Below, one piece after another: positions 8,290 through 16,493 of a stretch of DNA of 20,085 bases. How positions within the stretch are numbered: position 1 is the stretch's first letter; every line of letters starts with the position of its first letter. The DNA comes from an uncultured Clostridia bacterium. GTDB lineage: Bacteria > Bacillota > Clostridia > UBA1381 > UMGS1253. Both the position numbers and the translations under genes were made by a program. The stretch lies in contig CAKSHP010000031.1 of assembly GCA_934457145.1 (NCBI GenBank), forward strand, positions 1 to 20,085, read 5' to 3'. The notes under the pieces were generated by a model that saw only the letters and a list, made by a program, of their open reading frames with translations, searched no databases and was not told the DNA's origin.

Positions 8290-8308
8290 TTGTAAAACGC
8301 TTTTACAA
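8290..8308. promoter_or_regulatory. 19-bp perfect palindrome, LacI-type operator candidate
   Basis: TTGTAAAACGCTTTTACAA is a perfect inverted repeat centred on 8299. The central CG flanked by A- and T-tracts is the pattern of LacI/CcpA-family operators, though it is longer and spaced differently from the 14-bp cre consensus. It covers about +1 to +18 of the predicted ThuA transcript (start near 8307), where a bound repressor would block initiation. Confidence 0.55.
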
Positions 8309-8313
8309 ACAAA

Positions 8314-8322
8314 ATTATATCA
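8314..8322 (-). promoter_or_regulatory. Extended -10 promoter for the ThuA gene
   Basis: Reads TGATATAAT on the minus strand, identical to the element at the hydrolase promoter. The -35 position (about 8337-8342, TATCTT) is non-consensus and overlaps the proximal half-site at 8341. The predicted start is near 8307, about 80 nt upstream of the ATG. Confidence 0.6.
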
Positions 8323-8340
8323 TAATGAAAATAAAAAAGA

Positions 8341-8398
8341 TATCATTTATTTGTGAAAAAAAGTTGCGTTTTTACCTAAAAGTATCATTTATTTGTCT
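8341..8398. promoter_or_regulatory. Phased half-sites upstream of the ThuA promoter
   Basis: TATCATTTATTTGTGA at 8341-8356 and TATCATTTATTTGTCT at 8383-8398 are 42 bp apart, exactly twice the 21-bp interval seen at 6228/6249. The second copy matches the 6249 half-site at 14 of 16 positions and shares the preceding AAAAG. The middle phase (8362-8377) holds only a weak match. The proximal copy lies 22 bp from the -10, the same distance as at the hydrolase promoter. Confidence 0.55.
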
Positions 8399-8410
8399 TT
8401 TATCGTCAGG

Positions 8411-8447
8411 CAAAAAAGAAACGGCGCTTTTTTATATGCGCCGTTTC
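8411..8447 (-). terminator. Intrinsic terminator of the GH95 gene
   Basis: A perfect 10-bp stem (GAAACGGCGC at 8418-8427 with GCGCCGTTTC at 8438-8447), a 10-nt loop, and on the minus strand a run of six T residues (8412-8417). It lies 9 bp past the GH95 stop codon and separates that transcript from the ThuA control region. Confidence 0.9.
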
Positions 8448-8456
8448 CCGGTAATT

Positions 8457-11400
8457 TTATAATGTTTTTGAAACTTCGTTTGAATACTTTGTATAAACAT
8501 TTGTGCCGTCTGTGTAGATAACGTATGCTGCCGCATACCATGTTTCACCGCTTGCAACATTTGCTTTGCGCACCGTAAACTGTCCTTTGTTTAAAAGAGA
8601 TTTAGAGGCCGCCTTGTGCGTGAAATTATCAAGGCTTACATTTGAAGAAGTATGCAAAAGTATGCCCGTTTCAATAACCGCAAAGCCTTCTGGTACGTTG
8701 CGCTCGGCATAAAATGCAATTCGGTTTTCGCCCGCAAGCGAAGGCTCGCTCATAACAATTACAACATCTTTTTCGCAGTCTTTATTATACACAGCCTTGA
8801 CCGCAGTGTCTGCATTTATATAAAAACTGTATGTTTCATCGTATGACACAATTTTGCCGTCTCTTTGCCAGCATGCAAAGGTTTTGCCGCTTTCGTTTTT
8901 GGCGCTCAGCGTTAAAAGGCTGTTATATTTATATTTGCCGCCTTCTTCGTTTGCGCCGGTTACCGTAACGCTGTAGAGAGTATCGTCTGCGGTGTAGCCT
9001 GCGATATATTCGCGGTTTTCGTTTGACGCTTTAATCAAATCGCCGTATTTAAAGCTTTGTTTTTCACCGCCCGAAAACCAACCTGCAAACTTGTAACCGC
9101 TGACATACGGATCTTTCGGAACCGTTATTTCGCCCGCACTGCCGCTTGCAAGAATAACAGAGTTTATGTTTTTAAACGTCACATATCCGGCATCTGCCTT
9201 TTCGCTTATACAAACAATATTTTTTCCGCTCCCGGCTTTGAATTCGTATTCATTTTCATATGAAAGCACCTTTTTAGATGCAGCGTCAAACCAATACATA
9301 AACTCATATCCGTCATCTGAAACGGCGCGCAGTTTAAACAATTCGTCAGATTTATACTCGCCGGTTTTGCCGTTTTGCCAGTTTTGATCGTCTGAAACAC
9401 TGTAAATGCTTGAATTAACCGCACTGACGCTGACGTTTACCAATCTGATTTCGGCAGCGTTTTTAACTTCGTAATAATTATATGTTCTTTCATAATCGCG
9501 CTTGTTTTTTGCATACGCAACAACAGCGCTGCTGTTTGTGATATAATCATTATCATCTAAAAGAGTGTCAAAATTAAAATCTTTATAAACTCTTATGTCC
9601 GTGCCTAAAGAATCTTTAAGCTCTTTTACCGTTACTGTCTTATTTTTTATATCGATTGTTTTATTATCAACAGCAACCTTTTCATCAGGCGCAAGAATAT
9701 TTAAACTGTCTCTTTCGGAATTGTATAAAATACCGCTGTCAAGACGGTGAACGATATTGTCAAAATAAAGTTCGCTGTAGCCCGAAGAAGCAAGCATTGC
9801 AACTCGCATGTGACGGATTGAATAATATTTTTTGGAAAGCTTTATTTCGTGTTTATTGCCGTTTATATAAATATAAACTGTATCGCTGCCCTCTTCGGGA
9901 CACGGGCATACCAAAGAAACCTTGTACCACCGTCCGATTTCGATATTTTCTATAGTTCCCGTGCCGCTGCTTACAAGTCCGCCCGCAGACATGATTTTAA
10001 ATCCGCTTTTGTCTGTCTGCATCAAAACAGGATTAATCTGTTTTTCGTTTTCATCGAAAAATCCGGTGTTTAAATAAAATCCCGCATTTTCGTTTGCAAG
10101 CAAAACGTTAAATTCCATAACATAATCTTTTTTAACGCCGTTTGGCTGTATGCCGAAATAATTTTTGCCGGCACTGCCGTTTTTCGGATAGCCATACATT
10201 TTATATGATGCATCGTCTTTAGCTTTACCGCCTATGCCATATGCATTGTTTTCAAAATGCACATCGTCTGTATTATTGTTGCCGGCGGTTAATTTAAGTT
10301 CCTGTGTTCCGTCTTTTCTTTCCTCGCTTACAAGCAAATCCGCGTCGCCGTTTTTTATGGTGTCAAGCGCGTTTTTGAGTTCGTCTTTTTTCGCGTCAAG
10401 CGCGGCCTGTTCGGTCGGTATCATGCAAAGAGCGCTGACAGCGTTGTTTAAAATTTCGTCCATAAGTGATTTAACACCGCTGCCGTATGGAGCCAGGTCA
10501 ACGGCTTTTGCCTCTTTAATCGCCGCTAAAAGCCCTCTTCTGTCGGCATATTCGGGTTTTGACGCCGTTAGCGTAATTTCGTAAATCGATGCTGCTCTGT
10601 ATTTTCCGTCGTCAAATGGAGTTGAATTGTTAAACGTTATTCTTATTTTGCTTGCCGAAGAAAAGTTTAAATCAAATTCCGTAAACTTTTCGCTTATGGA
10701 AAGCGGCTCGTCTGTCACATATGTGCTCCACTTTTCACCGTCATAAAGTTCGACTGAAGTTTTATCGCTTCTTGTTGCAAGCACGCCGTTTTTCTTATCT
10801 GTGCCCGAATTTCTGAAATCATAGATTTTTAAGGTTTTCAGACGGCGGAGCATGTTTAAGTTTATCTCAACGCTGTATGCGCCGGCGGTGTCGCTTACTG
10901 CCCAGCGCGTTGAGCTGTCGCCGTCAAAGGCTTTTTCCGCTCCGTATGTGCCTGTCGGTTTTGATTTGCCCGTAAAGGTTAAATCGTCTGATACTGTGCC
11001 AAGCAAAATGTTTTTATCATCTTCTGTTAATATTTTTTCTCCTGTGTTTTTAGCCGAAAGTGTTATCTCATATATTGAAATACCTTTTTTATATGTGTCC
11101 TCGCCTTCTTTTGCCGTGTTGTTAAAGGTGAGCCTTATTTTGCTTGCCTTAACGTTATTTAAATTCCAGACGGTCTTTTGCGTTCCTTTTTCAACATGAT
11201 TAAGCGGCAATTTATCAACAACACTGCTCCACTCGCCGTTGTAGTAAACTTCAACGGTTGTTTCGCTTGAGCGCGATTTTGTTTCGCCCGTTCCGCTGTG
11301 GTCATATATTGCCAAATCACCGAGGGCAAAAATTCCGCCCAGTTCACACTGCGCCACAACCTTGCAGTTTGCCTGGTCAATTGCGGCAAAGCGCCCTGTA

Positions 11401-14400
11401 TGCACGCTTGTAAAGTCGCCGTCGGTCAAGCAGTCAAAGCCGTAGTGTCTGCCGTTTTCATAAACCTCCCCGTTGTTTACAACGCCTGTAGAAGATGTGC
11501 CGGTAAAGGTTTTGCCCAAAAGCAGATTATTGTAATCGGTCTGTTCGATATCCGTTGAAGAAATTTTTATATCGGTGATTTCTTTTATATCCGTTTCAAA
11601 ATAGCCTACCACTGCCGAAACTCCGTACACCGCAGTTTTATCATAGCCATCCAAAACAAAGACCGGATATTCGCTTTCTTCTATGAGCGCAAAATCTGCG
11701 CTTTCGCTGTCTTTTTTATAAATTCTGTAGCTTTTCGCCCCGCCGTCGGCTTTAATTGCAACGCAAAACGCATTTGCCGAATGCACAACCGCTTCAATAT
11801 CCGTTATGTCAACGCTTTGAGGATTTACATAACAAAGCGCGCCTTCGCTTTCGTTTCCGTTTTCATCGGCTGCGCAGATTCTGTAGGTCATGCGTTTGTT
11901 TTCTTCGTTTGAAGAGGTTGTGTATGTATATGATGTGTCTTTTATGTTCGCGATAAATGTGTAGTCCGGTGCGTTTTCAAGCGCTTTATATATATTGTAG
12001 CTGTCGGCGCCTGTTGCCGTTTGCCATGATATTTGGTAATCATTTTTATTTACCTGGCTTACCGCTGCGTTTTGAGGCTGATTTACAACAACTTTTTTTG
12101 AAAGGTTTGAAATGATATATGTTTCGCCCTCGGTTGTGTCAAAGCTTATCAAATCTTTTTTTTGCGATGTAAATTCAACGGTTTCGCCGCCCGCTGTTGT
12201 AACCGATGCATTTTCAATGCCGCTGTAGCTTACACGACACTCACCGCCGCTTTTTGACTTGATGTTAAACACCGTTGCACTGCCGTTTTCCCAAGCTGCA
12301 CCAACTTCAAAGTTTCCCCTTGCAACCAGACCCTGATATGAGCCGCTGCTCCATTTGTCCGGAATTGACGGGAGCGGCGCAATATAGCCTTCGTGGCTTT
12401 GCAAAAGCATTTCGCATATGCCTGCCGTTCCGCCTAAGTTACCGTCAATCTGAAACGGCGGATGAAGATCCCACAAATTCGTTGCTGTTCCTGTTTTTAA
12501 AAGAGCGTTTAAAACCTCATATGTTCTGTTTCCTTTTTTTGTTCTTGCCCAGAGGTTCAGGCGGTGCGCCATGCCCCAGCCGGTTGCCTTATCGCCTCTT
12601 TGAGTAAGCGTAACGATTGCGCCGTCAAGCCATGCCGGAGTTGTTTTGTTTATAATCGTTCCCGGATAAAGACCTACAAGCTGAGAAATATGGCGGTGCT
12701 TCGGATCTCCGAGCTCACCGTAATAATTTTCTTCGCGAAACTCCTTAACCTGTCCCGAATATCCGATATTAATCGGATCATACAAATCAATCTGTTCGTC
12801 AATCGTGTTTAAAACATAATCGTCATCGCCCGTTTTTCCCAGAGCCTGTGCCGCTTTTTTTGTATCGTTATTATTTTCATATATAAAACTTTGGTCGTAT
12901 GTTGTTCCCTTTGTGTAATACCACTCGCCGTTTACATGCTGTTCCGGAGAGTCGCCGTATTGCGAAAGAAGGTGTCCTTCTTCGTCTTCGTCAACTATTT
13001 TGGTGGTGTATCTTGCGCCCGATGCCAAAACCGGGTAAACCGTGCTTTCCAAAAGTGTTTTATCGCGCGTGAAATCATAATAATCCCAAAACAGCTTTGT
13101 TGTAAAGCCGAGGTTTCCGGGAGAACGCATTCCGTTTACTTCAAAAGGATATGCCCCCGTGCTTATTGACCATCCGTTGCCGCCGTCTTTATCAAGCTTT
13201 GTCGGGTTATACTGTTTAACAAATTTTGTGGTGTCGGCTTCAGCTTTGGGCATATATGCGCGGTTAAAGTCAACATATGCTTCAAAGGTTTCTGCCATAT
13301 TTGTGTTAAACGCCGGCCAGTAGTTCATTTGAATATTTATATTGTGCCAAAATCCCGCAGACCACGGGCTGAAATTGTATCTGTTCCAAACACCCTGTAA
13401 ATTTGCAGGAAGCGAGCCTTTTCTTGAAGACGCAATCAGAAGGTATCTGCCGTACTGAAAATACAGCGTTTCAAGGTAGCTGCTGTACATGCCCTGTTTA
13501 TATTCGTTTAAAAGCTCATCTGTTGTTTTGTTTAAATCGTTTTCATCTATTCCCAGATTAAGGCTGACTCTGCCAAATATATTTGAATAGTCTTCAATAT
13601 GGCGCGCTTTTAAAGTTTCGTAGTCATAGGAAAGCGCATTTTGCATTTCGCGCGACACCTTTTCATGCGCCGTTTCACTTGCATGCGAAAGTTTCTTTTT
13701 CGGATCTGACTCTAAAAAGATATTGCTGCTAAGTTCATAATTTGTTCCGAGCGTTATAACAATATAGCAGCTGTCCGCACCGTTTACGGTTATAGCTCCG
13801 CCGTCCGTCTCGCCGTTTTCGTTTACCGAATTTGAAGCGCTTAAGCTTCCGCCCGTCGGAATAACTTTATACTGACCTTCAAAGTCGATATTAAAATATC
13901 CCATATGTCCCGAAAGCAATATACTGCCATCATCCGAGGCAACAACCGTTCCTTCTTTCGAAGCTCCGTCGCCGGGGACTGCGGCATACTCTTGTATGTA
14001 TGGAATAGTCGGGCGCAGCGTGAAATCTATCTTGCCTGCCTGCGATGCGTCAAGTTTAATAACAACCGTCTTATCCGGATACGACACAAAATACTCTCTT
14101 GTGTATGTTGTGCCGTCATAATCATATTTAACATGTGAAACGGCTGTACGCAAATCAAGATCGCGGCTGTAGTTTGTTACGTTTTCGTTTGTGTGGCCGA
14201 AATCGAGATAAGTTTCCGAAAAGTTATTTAATCCGCCAAGACTCGGCGACTCGTTGCCGATTTTTTTGTAGTACGGATTTGCAAGCGTTTTTTCCGTTAT
14301 CTGCACGCGCTCGGTTTCGGTTCTTCCGAAAACATTTATTCCGAAATATCCGTTGCCCAAAGGCAAAGACCATCTTTCCCAGCCGTCGTTCTCGCTGTGC

Positions 14401-14597
14401 ATCGGGTATTTATTCGGATCCTGTGACACGTCCTCGTTTCCGAAAGGCGCCTGTTCGTCATAAATAAGCCTGAGCGGTGTTTCGTCTTTTGCGATAATCA
14501 AATTTTCGCTTTCTTCTGCCGCCGCAAATCCGATACTGCACGGCAAGAGAGAAACTGCCATTGAAAACGCAATTACTAATGACAAAATTTTTTTCAT
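8457..14597 (-). CDS. Secreted multidomain GH95 alpha-L-fucosidase/alpha-L-galactosidase, 2046 residues
   Basis: ATG at 14597 has AAAGGAGAG 8 nt upstream. Residues 1-26 are a signal peptide. The GH95 region spans about 35-830: an N-terminal beta-sandwich, then the (alpha/alpha)6 catalytic domain. The residues that act in Bifidobacterium AfcA are present: an NIN pair (Asn419, Asn421) in NINIQMNYW, the acid Glu552 in DSPEQ, and Asp718 in QIDGNLGG. After this come two fibronectin-III-like domains (about 836-1015), two F5/8-type discoidin domains (about 1024-1183 and 1196-1346), a helical FIVAR-like segment (1350-1420), a LamG-like sandwich ending in LYFDN (about 1425-1620), one dockerin-like Ca-binding loop (1673-1684), InlB/Flg_new-type repeats (about 1745-1940) and a C-terminal beta domain. 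There is no LPXTG or SLH anchor. It should release terminal L-fucose or L-galactose from extracellular glycans. The family call is firm; the sugar specificity is open. Confidence 0.93.
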   Translation of the reverse strand: MKKILSLVIAFSMAVSLLPCSIGFAAAEESENLIIAKDETPLRLIYDEQAPFGNEDVSQDPNKYPMHSENDGWERWSLPLGNGYFGINVFGRTETERVQITEKTLANPYYKKIGNESPSLGGLNNFSETYLDFGHTNENVTNYSRDLDLRTAVSHVKYDYDGTTYTREYFVSYPDKTVVIKLDASQAGKIDFTLRPTIPYIQEYAAVPGDGASKEGTVVASDDGSILLSGHMGYFNIDFEGQYKVIPTGGSLSASNSVNENGETDGGAITVNGADSCYIVITLGTNYELSSNIFLESDPKKKLSHASETAHEKVSREMQNALSYDYETLKARHIEDYSNIFGRVSLNLGIDENDLNKTTDELLNEYKQGMYSSYLETLYFQYGRYLLIASSRKGSLPANLQGVWNRYNFSPWSAGFWHNINIQMNYWPAFNTNMAETFEAYVDFNRAYMPKAEADTTKFVKQYNPTKLDKDGGNGWSISTGAYPFEVNGMRSPGNLGFTTKLFWDYYDFTRDKTLLESTVYPVLASGARYTTKIVDEDEEGHLLSQYGDSPEQHVNGEWYYTKGTTYDQSFIYENNNDTKKAAQALGKTGDDDYVLNTIDEQIDLYDPINIGYSGQVKEFREENYYGELGDPKHRHISQLVGLYPGTIINKTTPAWLDGAIVTLTQRGDKATGWGMAHRLNLWARTKKGNRTYEVLNALLKTGTATNLWDLHPPFQIDGNLGGTAGICEMLLQSHEGYIAPLPSIPDKWSSGSYQGLVARGNFEVGAAWENGSATVFNIKSKSGGECRVSYSGIENASVTTAGGETVEFTSQKKDLISFDTTEGETYIISNLSKKVVVNQPQNAAVSQVNKNDYQISWQTATGADSYNIYKALENAPDYTFIANIKDTSYTYTTSSNEENKRMTYRICAADENGNESEGALCYVNPQSVDITDIEAVVHSANAFCVAIKADGGAKSYRIYKKDSESADFALIEESEYPVFVLDGYDKTAVYGVSAVVGYFETDIKEITDIKISSTDIEQTDYNNLLLGKTFTGTSSTGVVNNGEVYENGRHYGFDCLTDGDFTSVHTGRFAAIDQANCKVVAQCELGGIFALGDLAIYDHSGTGETKSRSSETTVEVYYNGEWSSVVDKLPLNHVEKGTQKTVWNLNNVKASKIRLTFNNTAKEGEDTYKKGISIYEITLSAKNTGEKILTEDDKNILLGTVSDDLTFTGKSKPTGTYGAEKAFDGDSSTRWAVSDTAGAYSVEINLNMLRRLKTLKIYDFRNSGTDKKNGVLATRSDKTSVELYDGEKWSTYVTDEPLSISEKFTEFDLNFSSASKIRITFNNSTPFDDGKYRAASIYEITLTASKPEYADRRGLLAAIKEAKAVDLAPYGSGVKSLMDEILNNAVSALCMIPTEQAALDAKKDELKNALDTIKNGDADLLVSEERKDGTQELKLTAGNNNTDDVHFENNAYGIGGKAKDDASYKMYGYPKNGSAGKNYFGIQPNGVKKDYVMEFNVLLANENAGFYLNTGFFDENEKQINPVLMQTDKSGFKIMSAGGLVSSGTGTIENIEIGRWYKVSLVCPCPEEGSDTVYIYINGNKHEIKLSKKYYSIRHMRVAMLASSGYSELYFDNIVHRLDSGILYNSERDSLNILAPDEKVAVDNKTIDIKNKTVTVKELKDSLGTDIRVYKDFNFDTLLDDNDYITNSSAVVAYAKNKRDYERTYNYYEVKNAAEIRLVNVSVSAVNSSIYSVSDDQNWQNGKTGEYKSDELFKLRAVSDDGYEFMYWFDAASKKVLSYENEYEFKAGSGKNIVCISEKADAGYVTFKNINSVILASGSAGEITVPKDPYVSGYKFAGWFSGGEKQSFKYGDLIKASNENREYIAGYTADDTLYSVTVTGANEEGGKYKYNSLLTLSAKNESGKTFACWQRDGKIVSYDETYSFYINADTAVKAVYNKDCEKDVVIVMSEPSLAGENRIAFYAERNVPEGFAVIETGILLHTSSNVSLDNFTHKAASKSLLNKGQFTVRKANVASGETWYAAAYVIYTDGTNVYTKYSNEVSKTL

Positions 14598-14687
14598 TTT
14601 TGCACTCTCCTTTAAATTTTTTGCAGTTTTAAATAATACTGCTGTTAAAATTTTGCTTAAATGTTAGAATAGTATAAATGTAATGTT

Positions 14688-14696
14688 AGTATAGCA
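14688..14696 (-). promoter_or_regulatory. Candidate extended -10 promoter for the GH95 gene
   Basis: Reads TGCTATACT on the minus strand, an extended -10 with one or two mismatches. The -35 position is only a T-run. The start would be near 14681, giving an 84-nt leader. A second TATACT lies at 14671-14676 and TATAAT at 14773-14778, so the choice is not certain. Confidence 0.4.
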
Positions 14697-14720
14697 GAAA
14701 TAAATAATAAAAAAAAGGTT

Positions 14721-14764
14721 ATTTTTTTACTTATTTGATGAAAACTATTCATTTTTTTACTTAT
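14721..14764. repeat. T-rich direct repeat upstream of the GH95 promoter
   Basis: ATTTTTTTACTTAT occurs at 14721-14734 and again at 14751-14764, 30 bp apart. The second copy is preceded by AAAACTATTC, which aligns loosely with the AAAAGTATCA start of the half-sites at 6245 and 8379. The spacing is not 21 bp, so this is at best a diverged version of the same control element, and AT-richness could produce it by chance. Confidence 0.35.
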
Positions 14765-15040
14765 ATACAGTAATTATACAGCAAACTTTGCTTAAGGCAT
14801 TTAATTTTAAAAGCACATGCAAACAGCAAAATTCTTTTCATTTTTTGCATTTTTAACTAAAAACTATTCTTTTATTGCTTCAATTTAATTTTATCATAAT
14901 TATATATTTTCTTCAATTGACAAAACGCCGATTTTTTTTGATACGTTTTTTTCTTTGTTTTACGGCTTATATGCCTCCGCGCAGCTTACACATCTGCGAT
15001 TGATTTGGAACGATTGGGGTTTAATTTGTGGATTTTGCAT

Positions 15041-15080
15041 AAAAAAAGAACCGCCGTATTTTATCGGAGGTTCTTTTTTA
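15041..15080 (-). terminator. Intrinsic terminator of the uvr-cobO-DUF624 operon
   Basis: A 15-bp stem with one mismatch pairs 15042-15056 with 15065-15079 (core AAGAACC / GGTTCTT), closed by an 8-nt loop. The T-run on the minus strand is supplied by the A-run at 15041-15047. It begins directly after the stop codon of the DUF624 gene. Confidence 0.88.
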
Positions 15081-15953
15081 TTAATGCCATTTCCGGTCGG
15101 TGTCGATTATTTTTTCTTTGCCCTCCTCGGGTTCGATAACATCTTCAATAACTCTTGACGCATAAAACTCTAAAATAAAACGTATCAAAGACATAAGCAC
15201 AAGTCCGAAAAGCAAAAAGCTGTAAAGCTCAAGCGTATAAATCGGAATAATGAAAAACGCAAGTGCAATTATGCTCACAATAATAAGCACGGGAAATTTC
15301 ATCACTGTCAGAATAAGCGCATTTTTATAGATTTCTTTTATCTTACATTCAAAACGCACCATCATCTGATACATAAAATAATGCATAAACGTGTAAAAAA
15401 TCAAAAACACGCTCAGTACACCGATTATCACCAAATTAAACGCCTCTCCGCTTGAAACATAGCTTTGATAATAAAATCTGAATACTATCGGAAAAACAAT
15501 AATTATAAAAATGTCTGCCAAAAGCAAAACAAATCCCTGTTTTGCGTTTTCCGCAAGCTTGTCTTTAAAGTCGCTTAATATCCAGGAATGTTCCCTTGCT
15601 GCAAAACAGCGAAATATGTAAGCCACGCCGGCGCTTATCGGCCCGCTGCCCCAAAACAGCACAATAAAGAGCGCAAATATAACTCTTAAAAACATATCAA
15701 AATGCACACGAAGCGCCGGAGTTTCAAAAACAATATTTCCAAGCCCCGACACCGACTCTGCGTTAAGCGGCGAAATGTAGAACAAAAATGCAATATAAAA
15801 TATGTTTGCCGCAAGCATAAGGCAGTTTATTCCCATAAACTTAAAAAACCTGCTAAAATACACATCTAAAAAAACAAAAAAGCCTCTCTTTGGAATATCG
15901 TCTTCAAGCAAATCCTCTTTTCTTTCCTTTCGTCTTATCCCGAAAAAATTCAT
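15081..15953 (-). CDS. DUF624 (YesL-like) integral membrane protein
   Basis: A 290-residue protein with about six hydrophobic segments (40-60, 88-110, 141-161, 172-195, 217-240, 245-263). It carries the family features: an aromatic-rich first segment with Asn43, a GPISAGVAYIFR stretch at 104-115 and the SDFKDKLAENAKQG helix before the third membrane segment. AAGGAGAA lies about 7 nt before the ATG. DUF624 proteins such as YesL are usually found with sugar ABC transporters or glycan loci, and their function is unknown. Here the gene is last in the excision-repair/cobO operon, 18 bp after cobO, with no transporter beside it, so its partner is unclear. The acidic and basic C-terminal tail (after 270) is cytoplasmic by inference. 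Confidence 0.75.
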   Translation of the reverse strand: MNFFGIRRKERKEDLLEDDIPKRGFFVFLDVYFSRFFKFMGINCLMLAANIFYIAFLFYISPLNAESVSGLGNIVFETPALRVHFDMFLRVIFALFIVLFWGSGPISAGVAYIFRCFAAREHSWILSDFKDKLAENAKQGFVLLLADIFIIIVFPIVFRFYYQSYVSSGEAFNLVIIGVLSVFLIFYTFMHYFMYQMMVRFECKIKEIYKNALILTVMKFPVLIIVSIIALAFFIIPIYTLELYSFLLFGLVLMSLIRFILEFYASRVIEDVIEPEEGKEKIIDTDRKWH

Positions 15954-15971
15954 AACAACAATTCTCCTTTA

Positions 15972-16493
15972 TCAAAACTCTATTCCTTTTCGCGCATCGC
16001 ATCCGTCATCAAACGGATGCTTTATCTTTTGCATATTTGTAACGTAGTGCGCGGCATCTAAAAGCCAATCGGGCGCGTCTCTTCCCGTTAGCACAATTTC
16101 GGTTTTGCCGCGGTTTTCTATAATATATTTTATATCTTCTTTTGAAACAAAGCCGCAGCCGTATGCGCCGATTATCTCATCAAGAACCAAAAGGTCGCAC
16201 TTGTCTAAAAGCTCTTTTGCAAATTCTACCGCTTTTTTTATATCGCACATAAGACTTTTCTTTTCGCTTTCGCAAAGCTCAAACGTAAAGCCGTGAGCTT
16301 TTTCAAAGCGGTAAACTTTTATATTTTTCAAATAATTGTTTATAAAAAAAACCTCGCCCGACTCTGCGGTTTTTAAAAACTGAATAATATTAACCGAAAA
16401 GCCCTCTCCGGCGCAGCGAACGGCAAGCCCGAACGCACACGTCGTTTTTCCCTTTCCGTCACCTGTGTAAACATGAACCTTACTGTTTTTCAT
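15972..16493 (-). CDS. cobO: Corrinoid adenosyltransferase (CobO/BtuR/CobA family)
   Basis: A 173-residue cytoplasmic enzyme that transfers the adenosyl group of ATP to reduced corrinoid, giving adenosylcobalamin or an adenosyl precursor. The ATP-binding loop is GDGKGKTT at 11-18. Also visible are IQFLK (37-41), the Walker-B-like DLLVLDEI (100-107), LTGRDAP (135-141), and the family C-terminus with IKHPFDDG and ARKGIEF (157-173). The length is normal. The ATG lies inside the end of uvrA (14-nt overlap), and only a weak GGGT serves as ribosome site, so translation is probably coupled to uvrA. No other cobalamin synthesis genes are in view, which suits a scavenging or salvage role. Confidence 0.93.
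   Translation of the reverse strand: MKNSKVHVYTGDGKGKTTCAFGLAVRCAGEGFSVNIIQFLKTAESGEVFFINNYLKNIKVYRFEKAHGFTFELCESEKKSLMCDIKKAVEFAKELLDKCDLLVLDEIIGAYGCGFVSKEDIKYIIENRGKTEIVLTGRDAPDWLLDAAHYVTNMQKIKHPFDDGCDARKGIEF

Larger units (their letters stand above)
14598..15040. other. GH95 upstream control region
   Basis: A 443-bp AT-rich spacer without a credible gene. It holds the GH95 promoter candidates, T-rich direct repeats (14721-14764) and further AAAACTATTC copies at 14741-14750 and 14860-14869. A TTGACA at 14917-14922 reads rightward but has no good -10 and nothing to transcribe. The right end is the terminator of the uvr operon. Confidence 0.5.

Noticed and set aside
8211..8462. Open frame of 83 codons on the plus strand
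   Set aside because: It overlaps the ThuA promoter, the half-sites and the GH95 terminator, and contains translated copies of the repeat.
14962..15042. Minus-strand 26-codon frame containing a C-x2-C pair
   Set aside because: It starts right in the terminator T-run with no ribosome site and is too short to support.
14955..15158. Open frame of 67 codons on the plus strand
   Set aside because: It passes through the operon terminator and the end of the DUF624 gene, with no ribosome site.
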